A DNA stretch of 64,000 bases. It comes from Asterias amurensis (taxonomy: Eukaryota; Echinodermata; Asteroidea; Forcipulatida; Asteriidae). Under the pieces are notes generated by a model. The model was not told the DNA's origin. It saw only the letters and a list, made by a program, of their open reading frames with translations, and did no database searches. Below are positions 12,801-20,817 of the stretch, one piece after another. Every line of letters starts with the position of its first letter. Position 1 is the stretch's first letter. A program made the position numbers and the translations under genes. The stretch covers positions 13,156,501 through 13,220,500 of the forward strand of contig NC_092666.1 of assembly GCF_032118995.1 (NCBI RefSeq), written 5' to 3'.

Positions 12801-14168
12801 GGGGTTGTGCGTTAGAGGGTTCCTTGTACAAAAAGATAGAATACATGATTTGGTTAAAATATATATTTGGGGCTGCTGGGTTGAGGTTCAAGCAGGCATT
12901 CTGCACTGACATGACATAGGCAACAGAGTAGCCACTGTCCAACTGGCCAGAGTTAAGTAGTTTTAGCATTTGGTCTGCAACCCCACAACCAAACAAGTCT
13001 GGTCAGGGCTTGAAATACCAAGTACAAACTGAAGCGGGACCATAGGAGGTCCCCGATTGCAGGTGTTTACACACTTGTTACACACTTGTGTGTTCTTATA
13101 CAAGCCGACCTATTGACCCCTTGCACGCGCGTCACACGCGGCGACTGGTGGCAAGCTCACCGTGTTGGTGGTCAATAGGTTAACGTGTAAACGCCGCGTC
13201 GTCTAAAATGCTCACTTCACTGAATAACCATGGAATAATACACATTGACATTGACCACCAAAATGGCGCATCCAAGATTATTCTGATGATGACGCCAGGT
13301 GAAATGGGTCAATAGGGGGGTTTCAACAAAACAACAATGCATCCAACAAGGTTTTCTTTGTTATAATGGTACACAAAAGGAAATTATAGAACAACAAAAG
13401 CAGGATCCCACAAACTAAGACCGAAAGGATGTTTGAGTTGACAAGCTAAACTTTTGTTGTTTTATGACAGGGTGGCGAGTTCACGGGAAGTCGGAAAGCG
13501 GACTTGGAGGAGAGAGGTCGCTTGATCCAGCTTGTCCAGGTGAGTAAAAATAGAAATCAATACAGTGTGGTGTGTCGTGGCCGAGCAGATAAGAACACCA
13601 GACTCAAGATCTAGTGTTTCTGATCAGCAGAGTGTGGGTTCGAGCCCTGGTCGTGACACTTGTGACCTTAAGCGAGATACTTAACTACTATTGCTGCGTC
13701 CTTCGAATGGGACGCGAAGCCATAGAATGTACTGTTCAGAATGTACTCTTTAAAAGCGAAACCTCTTTATAGAAAGTATAGAACCTCTTTATTGGCATAA
13801 CCTTTTTATAACAGTGCTTATATTTAGCCTATAACAAGGGTTGACTTTAGTACATTTATGATGTATTTTTGCTGCCAAGAAAACGACTTACGTTTTTTTA
13901 ATTTTTTTTATTTGATGATTAAATTGTTTAATTTTTAACTTCTGTCGTGTAATTTTGGGGATGTTAATATAAAATCTAATTGAATCGAATTTAATTTAAT
14001 TTAATTAAAGTTATTGTTATTTTCTTTGTTTAGCTTCAAGCACAGGAGATTGAAGCTCTGAAAGAGGAGATTAGTCTCCTCTCAAGGAAGGGTGGTCACA
14101 TTCTACCCCCTACCCAGCCACCAATACAGCAGTCTTCAACACACAACATGCATCCAGACCATCAGTAA
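854..14168 (+). CDS. CFAP44: Cilia and flagella associated protein 44, C-terminal 589 residues (11 exons; 5' part outside window)
   Basis: Exons by splice signal and phase: 854-998, 1633-1901, 3460-3574, 4489-4675, 5430-5545, 6353-6529, 7132-7328, 7653-7878, 9512-9646, 13471-13539, 14034-14168 (stop TAA). All junctions are GT-AG and keep frame, giving 589 residues. The product is almost entirely charged coiled coil. An acidic Ser/Asp/Glu stretch (about residues 238-270 of the visible part) is followed by CPPGCD, then EKQQKLNELDVVVTLRLHQ, and near the end QLQAQEIEALKEEI and LSRKGGHILPP. This order is that of the CFAP44 (WDR52) C-terminus. Known role: axonemal protein of the tether/tether-head complex that, with CFAP43, links inner arm dynein f to microtubules; needed for sperm flagella. 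The N-terminal WD40 part is not in the window. The first visible exon has a Gly-rich loop (GGDGGGMFGGFGGSGG). Family assignment is firm; exact ends of the first exon are inferred. Confidence 0.9.
1031..1200. repeat. Short tandem array, about four copies of 49 bp
   Basis: The unit ACATTCCAACCTGGGCT...CATAAAGGTGTTAC is repeated just after the donor of the CFAP44 exon ending at 998. It is made from one end of a family C element (TGGGC..AATTTCATAAAG), whose body follows to about 1376. Confidence 0.7.
1168..1376. mobile_element. Family C MITE (GGGCCC ends), diverged
   Basis: From GGGCTGAATTTCATAAAG to CTTTTTGAAACTGGGCC, with the internal GCACCAGTTGCAACAATGTAAACTT also found at 11768-11800 and 22430-22455. 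No protein of its own; the open frames across it are chance. Confidence 0.6.
1377..1632. other. CFAP44 intron, no further feature seen
   Basis: A/T-rich intron remainder with TTGACCAACAG acceptor at its end; nothing else supported. Confidence 0.5.
2073..2385 (-). mobile_element. tRNA-derived SINE, minus strand
   Basis: On the minus strand the head reads CGTGGCCGAGCGGCTAAGAGC (A box like tRNA-Leu/Ser) followed by GGGTTCGAATCCC (B box), and the body includes CACTGGTGTCCCTGAGCAAG. The distal part at 2073-2195 recurs at 2570-2692. Not a functional tRNA: the acceptor arm does not pair. In a CFAP44 intron. Confidence 0.7.
2570..2730. repeat. Second copy of the SINE distal segment
   Basis: CTTTGTGCCTCAAACTTATT through GCCAAATATGTAGCACAC matches 2073-2195 with few changes, without the tRNA-like head. 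Confidence 0.7.
3050..3420 (-). mobile_element. tRNA-derived SINE split by a MITE
   Basis: SINE sequence at 3050-3124 (GTGTCTTGCTTGAGG, ACTCTGCTGATCAGAAACACC) resumes at 3379-3420 (AGCTTGATCCCAGTGCTCTTA, CGCTCGGCCAGGACACG). The gap is exactly the family C MITE at 3125-3378. The order of events is clear: SINE first, MITE later. Confidence 0.75.
3125..3378. mobile_element. Family C MITE with GGGCCC ends
   Basis: Ends GGGCCCAATTTCATAGAGCTG and CAGCTCTATGAAATTGGGCCC are perfect inverted repeats; a GCTAAGCAC-type motif and ACCAACCAAATTTCC/GGAAATTTGGTTGGT form inner arms. The single strand could fold into a near full-length hairpin. No transposase. Confidence 0.85.
4214..4336. repeat. Palindromic element
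   Basis: GTTTTCAACTAGTGGTTTAAAC at the left pairs with GATTAAACCATTAGTTGAAAAC at the right; the inner arms GAGGCCTGGTTCTTGATAATTTACC and its complement meet at the centre. In a CFAP44 intron. Confidence 0.75.
4935..5098. mobile_element. MITE with ACGCCTCTCTTAAT ends
   Basis: ACGCCTCTCTTAATACTTATGC pairs with GCATAAATATTAAGAGAGGCGT; inner CAAAATGAGGC pairs with GCCTCATTTTG around GGGCGCACG. Single copy in this window. Confidence 0.7.
5573..5942. mobile_element. TTAA-flanked MITE, family A, copy 2
   Basis: Starts TTAAGGCCATATGACAC and ends with TAATGGCTTTAA, so its ends have drifted more than in the other copies. Opposite orientation to the copy at 477-850. In the CFAP44 intron, 28 bases after the exon ending at 5545. 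Confidence 0.75.
5943..6352. other. CFAP44 intron, no further feature seen
   Basis: Low-complexity A/T sequence, then unremarkable DNA up to the acceptor TCTTTTCAG. No repeat or RNA gene recognised. Confidence 0.5.
6685..7045 (+). mobile_element. tRNA-derived SINE split by a MITE
   Basis: TCATTGTGGTCCAGTGATCA before 6702 and GATTGCAGGACATACATGTACAATCACAAG with GTGGGTTTGAA after 6941 match the uninterrupted SINE at 17700-17865 (TGGTCCAGTGGTTAGACTGCAGG, GTGGGTTCGAATCC, ACAATGACTAGAA). The MITE at 6702-6941 lies in the tRNA-like head. Confidence 0.75.
6702..6941. mobile_element. Family C MITE with GGGCCC ends
   Basis: GGGCCCAATTTCATAGAGCTG pairs with the right end AGCCGCTCTATGAAATTGGGCC (one change). 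Same inner arms as the copy at 3125-3378. Confidence 0.8.
7829..8525. repeat. Tandem duplication containing a partial CFAP44 exon
   Basis: The unit starting CTGAGACTGAACGAG (7829) recurs from about 8159 as CTGAGACCGAACGAG and runs again through GACGCAAAGAGAACGCATT, GTGGGAGACGGGAGGAGGAAG and GTCAAACTGTCTTGGTGAACTGGGCT (end about 8525). The first copy begins inside the real exon 7653-7878; the second therefore carries the last 50-odd coding bases plus donor (GAGGTGAAGG) but no acceptor. Within each unit the GACGCAAAGAGAACGCATT arms form a hairpin. Confidence 0.85.
8159..8213 (+). pseudogene. Duplicated 3' fragment of a CFAP44 exon
   Basis: Encodes RPNEFTNADELQKWE in the same wording as the true exon end, followed by a GTGAAG donor. 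Upstream is intron sequence with no suitable pyrimidine tract, so it is probably not used. Confidence 0.75.
8690..8890. mobile_element. Family G repeat (gene-poor element rich in GGCACCGAGGCAATGG)
   Basis: GGCAAGGGCACCAAGGCATTT, CTACTGGAGCATTTTAAGGGCA and GGAGGCAATCGCCTTCGTTGCC recur, inverted or direct, at 10176-10330, 18020-18180 and 24020-24200. Ends contain AGGCCTG. Confidence 0.6.
9002..9393. mobile_element. Family F MITE, copy 1
   Basis: Ends TGTGACCCAATCTGTGAAAATGAGTCAC and GTGACTCATTTTCACAGAGCGGTTCACA (shown in parts: TGTGACC...GGTTCACA) are inverted. The interior (AGCATCGCGATACACCCC, TTGTATCCTTTTGCACACAA) matches 12247-12654 closely. Confidence 0.8.
9700..10070. mobile_element. Family E MITE, copy 1
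   Basis: Starts TTAAAGTTACACGTTGCCTTGG, ends CCAAGGCAATGTGTTCCTTT. Inner arms with ACTAACACGGT and TTGACTCCCATAAATGGCCGA form a hairpin. Same family as 26688-27078. Right TTAA is lost. Confidence 0.75.
10176..10335. repeat. Family G repeat fragment and C-run
   Basis: GATACTTCACGGAGGCAAC, CATTGCCTTGGTGCCCTTGAA as in 24020-24200; ends in a run of about 16 C at 10314-10329, a likely unstable tract. Confidence 0.55.
10790..10928. mobile_element. Family D palindromic element
   Basis: GATTTCACAAAGAGTTAGGAC pairs with TCCTAGCTCTTTGTGA; interior built from TAGGACTAGTCC motifs. Relatives at 11581-11735 and 56124-56291. Confidence 0.75.
11318..11465. repeat. Palindromic element with TTTTACTCATGC ends
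   Basis: GCTTTTACTCATGCTATGG with GTTAAAACTCC on the left and GTTTTAACCATAGC with ATGAGTAAAAGC on the right; inner arms around CTCGGTGATCCCC. The flank GTTATAACACCCAAAACAAAT (11061) and GGTGTTATAAAACAAATATTG (11292) suggest a larger element from about 11060. Confidence 0.7.
11539..11890. mobile_element. Family C MITE carrying a nested family D element
   Basis: Left end TGGGCCCAGTTTCATAAAG, right end TTTATGAACTTGGGCCCA. A family D palindrome (11581-11735, GTCGATTTCACAAACTC to AACTCTTTAACTCGAC) sits inside, splitting the element near one end. Confidence 0.7.
11581..11735. mobile_element. Family D palindromic element, nested
   Basis: Contains ACTTAAGACTAATCTTAGGAC and ATTAATCCTAAGTTAGGACGA; inserted into the family C element around it. 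Confidence 0.65.
12247..12654. mobile_element. Family F MITE, copy 2
   Basis: TGTGACCCACTCTGAAAATGAG at the left, CATTTTCACAGAGCAGGTCACA at the right; interior almost the same as 9002-9393, implying fairly recent spread. Confidence 0.8.
12655..13050. other. CFAP44 intron, no feature assigned
   Basis: Unique-looking intron DNA. A minus-strand open frame of 77 codons at 12763-12996 has no recognised similarity and no splice context; left unassigned. Confidence 0.4.
13060..13325. repeat. Inverted-repeat element with GGTCAATAGG ends
   Basis: CCTATTGACCCCTTGCACGCG, GGTGGTCAATAGGTTAACG and AATGGGTCAATAGGGGGG lie in alternating orientation, with a CACGCG-rich centre. Boundaries approximate. Confidence 0.45.
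13567..13690 (+). mobile_element. tRNA-derived SINE
   Basis: GTCGTGGCCGAGCAGATAAGA (A box) and GTGGGTTCGAGCCCTGG (B box) are followed by CACTTGTGACCTTAAGCGAG, the tail shared with the minus-strand copies at 2385 and 3420. In the last CFAP44 intron. Confidence 0.7.
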
Positions 14169-14950
14169 TGGTGGTAAAGATAGTCTTCGTTCCAGCCTGA
14201 ATGGAAACAAATTACATCCAGAGCATCCACTGATAGCAGTGTGGTTAGCAGTAGAGCTAGTCTTCATTACAGACTTCAACACAATACATGCACCCTGACC
14301 ATCAGTAATGGTGGTAGAGTTAGTCTTCGTTCCAGACTGAATGGAAACATTTCACATCCATCCCAGCCACCCATACAGCAGTCTTCAACACACAACATGC
14401 ATTCGACCATCAATAATGTTCAGCTGTAGAGCTAGTCTTCGTTCAAGACTGAATTGAAACATTTTACCTCCAACCCAGCCTCCGATACAGCAGTCTTCAA
14501 CACACAACATGCATTCGACCATCAATAATGTTCAGCTGTAGAGCTAGTCTTCGTTCAAGACTGAATTGAAACATTTTACCTCCAACCCAGCCTCCGATAC
14601 AGCAGTCTTCAACACACAACATGCATCCAGACCATCAATAATTGTGGTAGATGGTAGAGCTAGTCTTCGTTCCAGACTGGATGGAAACAAATTACTTCTG
14701 AAGCATCCAGTGATAGTAGTCTGGTTAGCAGTAGAGCTAGTCTACATTCAAGACTTCAACACATAACATGCATCCTGACCATAAATAATGGTGGTAGAGC
14801 TGGTTTTTGTTCCAGACTGGATGGGAAAAATACACTTCCAACCTAGTTTTGGATTGCAGTCTGGTGAACCATAGAGCTAGTCTTCATTCAAGACTGACTG
14901 GAAACATTTCACTTTCGACCCAGCCACGGATTACAGTCTTCAGGATAAGA
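14110..14950 (+). repeat. Decayed tandem repeat grown from the end of CFAP44
   Basis: Units of about 111-125 bp containing ACAGCAGTCTTCAACACACAA, CATGCAT, ACCATCA.TAATG and GAGCTAGTCTTCGTTC recur about seven times. The first unit holds the last coding codons and stop of CFAP44 (14110-14168); 14475 and 14586 start two nearly identical 111-bp copies. The frame is not kept open, so the copies are 3' UTR. Confidence 0.8.
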
Positions 14951-15630
14951 GGCCTGGGTCATAAATCCAAATCCATGGCTTTGTTTCACAAACGCAAGAA
15001 AGAGTAGTTGAATCAGAGCAATGTTCAACTTTTACTTTCACGTACTATTGGACAGAGTAAAGTTTCTTTATTTTTATGGAACACAGATCTAAACAAAAAA
15101 ATTAATTTTCTTGAAACAAAATTGTTAACGTAAATCCGTCCTCAATATTTAATCATTTGAAGATGCATAGTGCTATGTAAAATCCAGCAATATTTAAATT
15201 TTACTTTCAAGTAAGATCGGACACATCCAAAATTTGTGTTATTTTTTACAGAACATAGATACCTTAAAAGTAACATGTGATGAAACAAAGTTGCAAATGC
15301 AAAAAACATTTCCGTCCTCAACTTTTAAACCTTCAAATAACGTGAGTATTTTCATAAATAAGTAGAGTTTTACAATAGAAATATTATAATAGATGTTAAA
15401 TATTATTCAAATAAATTGTTCCTTAGTTCCCTGTACTTTGTGGTATTTCAGATTCTTAAAATATTTTAAGTACATGAAAGCTCCGTCCAAAATTATAAAC
15501 CAAGTATTTAAGCTTCATTTGTAAAACTTCAGAATTTTAAAGAAGACTTTGTGAACCTGTTTACAATACTTGTACTTCTAGACTTTTCAACTTGTAAATT
15601 TTGCTCTGTGAAAAAAACGCCTTCTATTAT
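14951..15630. other. Probable CFAP44 3' UTR / intergenic DNA
   Basis: A/T-rich with loosely repeated TCCGTCCTCAA and TTTTACTTTCA.GTA motifs at 15040-15330; no gene seen. Confidence 0.4.
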
Positions 15631-15631
15631 T

Positions 15632-15797
15632 CAATTTCATGGCTCTGCTCTCCCCTGAATTCTGCGCATACGATCACCAATCTACGCTTATTGTGCAAGC
15701 GCTGAGTAACGTGAAGTGCGCACGCAAATGCGGAACTCCCTGCTTCCTTGAGCGCCGATTCTTTGCTTACAGTAAGCATAGCCATGAAATTAGGCAA
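15632..15797. mobile_element. MITE with AATTTCATGGCT ends
   Basis: AATTTCATGGCTCTGCT at the left, AGCATAGCCATGAAATT at the right; GCGCA motifs inside. Two antiparallel open frames cross it but are mirror images of the hairpin, not genes. Confidence 0.65.
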
Positions 15798-16073
15798 AGA
15801 TCTATTGTACAAGTCATGCCTTACTATTAATTGTATAAAATAAAAATGTTGCCTCAAAGAAATTCCATCCACCATCTATACTTAATTAACATCCGTCCAA
15901 TTATTTCTTAAATTAACCAATGAATGTTCACGTGCCTTAACAAGCATATTCTATTTTTTATGAAATGATAATAGTATAATTTTGAATTTATTTGGATCTT
16001 CCAAGTGGTTTGGGTTTAATAGTTGATTTGAAGATGATATTTTTTCTGTACTTTCAAAGTTGGTGTGAAACTG

Positions 16074-16079
16074 AATAAA
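16074..16079 (+). terminator. Candidate polyadenylation signal of CFAP44
   Basis: AATAAA in an A/T-rich stretch about 1.9 kb after the CFAP44 stop. The region between holds the decayed tandem repeat at 14110-14950 and a MITE, so the 3' UTR would be long. Closer signals cannot be excluded. Confidence 0.35.
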
Positions 16080-16149
16080 TACTTTGTTTTTACTCTGAGA
16101 ACAAGTGTCTAGAAAGCTTGTTTTTAGGTGTTGTTTTATAAATACTACG

Positions 16150-16155
16150 TTTATT
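16150..16155 (-). terminator. Candidate polyadenylation signal of ZDHHC23
   Basis: TTTATT on the plus strand (AATAAA on the minus strand), about 450 bases past the ZDHHC23 stop. It lies some 70 bases beyond the candidate CFAP44 signal, so the two 3' ends could overlap. Confidence 0.35.
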
Positions 16156-16603
16156 TATTGATTTATTTTTCAAAACAAAATGTTAAAAAATCTACCAGGT
16201 TGTATCGTACACTTGGGTGTGATCCCTACACGACAGCTAACAGTAACATGGCTTCTGACTGGCATCCCTGAACAAAGATATTCGCTAATAGGGAGTCCGC
16301 CAACATATAGGGCAGGATAGCTGGACTTAGGTCCCGATCCAGTTCATTATTCTTTGTTCAAAACTAATTAATTGGTAAAAAACAAACAAAATTTAACACA
16401 TTGCTTCTTCATGAATGAAAGACTCATTGGAAACTAAAAAAGGAAAAAGCATGTCTCGCAAAACCGACTGCTGTTTTTTGGAAAATTTAATTATTAACAA
16501 CTTTAACTGTCTTAAGATTCAATATCAAAAAGCTGGGGCTAGATACCACTTAAACGCCAACATGAATGGTCAGACATGTAGGAGGGTTAACTTTGTACAT
16601 CCA
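16156..16603 (-). other. Probable ZDHHC23 3' UTR
   Basis: Follows the ZDHHC23 stop on the minus strand to the candidate poly(A) signal. Nothing else recognised. Confidence 0.4.
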
Positions 16604-19600
16604 TCACACATTAGTCAAACCACCCGAAGGTTTATCCTCCCCTTGCCTCATTAAGAGAAAATCAACCCAGTTTGTCAAAAGGCCTCTGTCTAACTCGAAC
16701 AGTTTCTCTCGATGTCTGTGCGACCGCGTGGACAGTTTGCGTTCCCGGTACGTCCAATTATGCGTGATCAGATGAAACTGTTGTACGAGGAGGGCCAGGA
16801 CGCATATTGTGGCAAGCACAGTGTAGATGATGGAGACCAAGATGACTGCGGTTCTGAGGAGAAATAAGAAAATTATGAAGCATGAGGCACGTTAAGAAAT
16901 TTAAGCCAGATACGTTTTTCTTAATAAGCAACATTTAAAGGGAAGATATAAACGTTTGGTAGTCACTCTCAAAATTAATGGCATTAATAACTGACGATAG
17001 TTCAAAACCAGACCACCTAGATGTAGTTTATCCACAGTGGATGATATTGAGTGGTCAGACAGTAAGTGGGTTGACTGTGTACTGGGTAGTAGCCGAGTCA
17101 GCAAATTGTTTTGTATGTTGACCAACTTTATCTATCGTTCAAAAAACACAGTGGTTGATGTTGAGTGGTCAGAGAGAGGGTCAAAACAGATTGAATTTAG
17201 GACTTGAAACATTGGATTCAAACTGCCTCTAGCTACCGGGCAATCTTGGTAGTCTAGTTGGTATGACACTGCTCTGGAATTGCAAAGGTCGTGGGTTTGA
17301 ATCCCACCCAAGTAATATGCCTGTGATTTGTTGATGCCGGTGTCAGGGTAAAACCAAAATTAAGATTGAATTTAGTACCTTCTATTTGTGAATGAAACAG
17401 CACAGCATTCCAGCAACTCGTCGAGCTGAAGAGAACAAATTGTGCTCAGTGACTGGTATCCTCCTACAACACCACCGAATACAAACAGAACAGCTGCCAA
17501 TAGAAACGAACGATGGTTACCAACTCCAATGCAACTATCAATCCTGAAAACCAAGAATCAAGAAGACAAGCAATTTCAAATTAAAATACGAGAATTAAAA
17601 ATGAGTGCCTTTTTATTTCTTCTGTGCCTCAGCACCTTTGAGCAAACCTTTGATTTAGGAGCTATATAAATTATTAATGATTGATTGATTGGTTGTACAA
17701 TTGTGTGGTCCAGTGGTTAGACTGCAGGAATTCAATCACAAGGTTTTTGTGGGTTCGAATCCTACCAAGCTTACCACTGGTTTTACAATGACTAGAATAA
17801 GTATTGTCGTCTAGTCACTGTATCACAAGTTCATGATTTGTGCAAATCACTAATCATAGAAGATAACTATTGAGAGAGATTGGCTTTTGCCGCTTGGTGT
17901 TTATATTCCTTAGTGGGAATTTGCCTTAACAGGGGAGATCTTCTTTTAAAACAAACAAACAAACAAAGGCAGAAACTTAATCAAATTTTGCCAGATAATG
18001 ATCCCTTCTTGGCAAGTTATTGGGGAGTGCCGGGCTTCGAACTTAATTTAAGAGAGGGCGAGACCATTTTCATTTTGAAAAGGGCGCTTCCATTGGAAAA
18101 TTAATGGGAAACTTTTGAAGGGGCACCAAGGCCAAGCCAAGGGCAATATAGGCCATGGCCTCGTGAAATCAAAGGCCTGGAGTGCACTGTATTTTATATC
18201 GTCTGTATTCTGCATCGCACTCACCAAACACAGTGATGGTCTAATCTGTTTACACAGTGACCACATATCCTGCAGTGACCAGCTCTCTCTGGTTTGAGTA
18301 GTTTACAAACATCACACCAGTCTTCTGATTCCTGATTGGTCGCTTCGCTACCAGAATGCTGCTCTCTACCAATAAGAGCACTCGTCTCATGTGATTTCTC
18401 CGAGGCACATCCATTGTCTGAGGTACTGCAATCGCTGCCAGAGTGATTTCTACGTTGCAGGTTTGCGTCACTTTCAGATACAACCGTCGATTCGGGCAGG
18501 ACTTTGAAAAAGTTTTGATTCGGGGACGCTTGCTCTACTTTAACGACACCAGGTCCGTGCTTCGATTTGAAAAAAGCCATAAGAGTGAAAACAAATAAAA
18601 CAGTCGTAACTGTGAACTCAGTAACGCTGAGGTCTGAGCTCACGTAGAAATAAAAGAATCCATAGATTGAAAATACGGACGTCAGACCCCAACTCATGAA
18701 GAACTGAGTCCGTCGTCGATGTCGCAAAAACAGCCGGTGGTAAAGAAGAATTGAAGGGGGAACAAATGAGAACAAAATAGTTGCAGCGATGATGTGTATC
18801 GATGCGAGGTAAATCCACGCTGGAACGATCACGATTGGTGGTATCGCTGTGGTGTCCAGCAGTTGGTCAAGACGTTTGGCACCGGCACCAAAGAATGTCG
18901 GGATGCGAACTCGATCCTTGACGACTGAGAAGGCTTTGGAGAACTTGTCTTTATCGACTGTTTGCCTCTTGAGCAGCCTGTAAAAAGAAAAGGCAGTTGA
19001 CAGATTGTTAAATGAGGCAGCTTCTTTTCAGACAAGTTTAAGGTATTGTAAAAGGTATTGTAAAAAAGTTTGACTGTACTTTTTTTCAGCTTTAACTCTA
19101 GATACCTTGGCGGCAAATAGCGTAACCGTGGAGACATTCTACCTCTTTAGTTTGACCTACTTCTATTCACATCAAGAGTTCAAAGTAAAGGTCATGTCCA
19201 GATATACATTTAGTCTTTCCAATGAAGTATGTTTAAAGAAGTATTATATTACATTAGTAACTTCAATACCATAACCTACAGAAATGAAATCTAAACAACA
19301 AAGTTTCAGTTTCAATACCCCCTCTGCCTACCTTATTGTGTTGACATTTTTACTGACAAAATTTGATCAAAGAAATGAACATTATTTGCAATCAGAAAGG
19401 AGGGATCTCCTAAGGTTTAATTAAGAACTTCTCTGTGAAATTGGGCTCAGGGCAGTGCAATGGCATACAATGGAATGGCATACAATATTGACAAACCTGT
19501 CACAAGCTTCGTCCACTTCCTGGCAGTCACAACACAGTGCCAATAAATGACTTTTATCTCCACTTTCATTCATGTATTCACAGCAACATAGCGGTTGACC

Positions 19601-19630
19601 TTCCTCGTCTTCATCTTGACCTCTTCCCAT
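16604..19630 (-). CDS. ZDHHC23: Palmitoyltransferase ZDHHC23-like, complete coding region (4 exons, 433 aa)
   Basis: Coding exons on the minus strand: 19630-19497, 18977-18225, 17543-17379, 16853-16604, joined in phase by GT-AG introns to 433 residues. The start gives [20 protein letters not shown]; the PLCCCEY and [12 protein letters not shown] motifs are typical of the ZDHHC23 N-terminus. Hydrophobic segments follow at about residues 91-112, 128-150 and 160-176. The zinc-binding DHHC domain reads [32 protein letters not shown] in two overlapping pieces: CxxC, HCxxC and the catalytic DHHC near residues 291-294; the last codon of this block (W) is split by an intron. A TM pair follows ([35 protein letters not shown]), then a basic cytosolic tail. 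Known reaction: S-acylation of cysteines in membrane proteins from palmitoyl-CoA; vertebrate ZDHHC23 acts on the BK channel and nNOS-linked targets. The catalytic cysteine is intact. Head-to-head with EI24, tail-to-tail with CFAP44. Confidence 0.92.
17240..17345 (+). mobile_element. tRNA-derived SINE
   Basis: TGGTAGTCTAGTTGGTATGAC (A-box-like) and GTGGGTTTGAATCCCACCC (B box with full T-stem). Body TGCCTGTGATTTG; acceptor arm absent. In ZDHHC23 intron 3. Confidence 0.6.
17700..17865 (+). mobile_element. tRNA-derived SINE
   Basis: TGGTCCAGTGGTTAGACTGC and GTGGGTTCGAATCCTACC, then ACAATGACTAGAA and CGTCTAGTCACTGTATCACAA. It is the uninterrupted form of the element split at 6685-7045. Confidence 0.7.
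18000..18180. repeat. Family G repeat
   Basis: TTGGGAGTGCCGGGCTTC to GAAATCAAAGGCCTGG with CTTTTGAAGGGGCACCAAGG; in ZDHHC23 intron 2, just past the exon end at 18225. Confidence 0.5.
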
Positions 19631-20008
19631 GATTACACAAAATTTGTTTTTAATTCGATAAAGTGGTTAAAATGAGAGATTATCGACCGAAAACTTCGTA
19701 GCACAAAACAAATGGAGAGTTCGTCACCAAGTAGAACGCCCTCTGTTGACGAGAAGTCGTGTCGACTTTATTAGAGTGGTACCCGTCCTGTCAGAGTAAT
19801 AACTTCGTAAAAATTGTTATAAAGGAGTCTGGGAAGTACCACTGTGTAAATAAATACGAAAGATTGACAAAAGTTTAATGCAAGTCTCGGCATCATCACA
19901 TCACAACATTGATCCATCATCAACTTCCTAGCTCTATGATGATCAAACTTGTTAAAACATTGTGTAATCACAAAAGTACTTGATGCAATATTTTAGTGAC
20001 CAGGCAAG
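19631..20008. promoter_or_regulatory. Divergent promoter region between ZDHHC23 (-) and EI24 (+)
   Basis: The two genes start head-to-head; the ZDHHC23 start codon ends at 19630 and the likely first EI24 exon ends at 20008, so both promoters must fit in a few hundred bases. No TATA box or CpG-rich stretch stands out. Assigned by position only. Confidence 0.4.
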
Positions 20009-20809
20009 GTAAGTATTTGGCAATATTTTGAGGCTTTTTAAACATCCTTTCGCCACCAACTTCAAAATTCAAGTTCAAATCAAACGCCAACTAAACCAAA
20101 TTTGTTTTTTAAGTAATAAAGTGTTGTTCTGGTCTGCACTCTGCAGACTTACTTTCCCCTTTCTTTTGTTTTGGTTATGTTATTTTAAATTAAAGGTTAT
20201 TTATAAAAAATAGGTTGTTTTGTTGGCAATGTATAGGGATAACTTTCCGTATGGCGCCACCAATTTTTTACTCATTTTTACAAAAAGGGATATCTCATTG
20301 AGGTAAATTAGATACTATGTTATTTCATATCAAATAAAAAAGTGGTGGCGCCATACGGAAACTTTTCCATGTATAGACAACATGATACAGAAAGATCCAA
20401 TAAAAGTGGCATTTGCATGTTTTAGCTGAGAAGTGTCATTCTGAGAAATCGTAAACATTCTGCATGTCGAATCATTTCTCATCAGATTGTATATATAAAT
20501 TATACTATAACTCTAATTTAAATAAATACCATGTATTTACGGATTACTCTTCCTGCAAGGAAACTCAGAATTAACCATTCCAGTTGTTCAGCAGTACCTT
20601 AAAAATTCTATCAACTTTTTAACTTATTTTTTTACATGATTTATACAACAGGGATGAGTAAAACAAATTGAACGGTTTCAAAAAACAAGGGTATCACATA
20701 GGGCACTACTTTGCCTGTATTGATCTTTGGAACAAATGGTCTGAGTGCGGTACAATCACTTTGACGAACGAGACATAGCATGATATATGTTTCTTCTTTT
20801 TTCTTGCAG
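20009..20809 (+). other. Probable 5' UTR intron of EI24
   Basis: A near-perfect donor (CAAG|GTAAGTATTT) ends a possible non-coding exon at 20008, and the acceptor TTGCAG at 20804-20809 precedes the coding exon. No start codon competes between. The intron carries a small inverted repeat at about 20243-20371. The pairing of donor and acceptor is inference. Confidence 0.45.
20243..20371. repeat. Small inverted-repeat element
   Basis: TTTCCGTATGGCGCCACCAA pairs with GTGGTGGCGCCATACGGAAA; about 130 bp in the probable EI24 leader intron. Confidence 0.75.
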
Positions 20810-20817
20810 CCTGTACA

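Noticed and set aside
15627..15875. Opposed open frames of 63 and 82 codons
   Set aside because: They mirror each other across a MITE hairpin; no splice context or known domain.
18250..18818. Minus-strand frames of 66 and 77 codons overlapping ZDHHC23 exon 2
   Set aside because: They are other frames of the true exon, which carries the DHHC domain.
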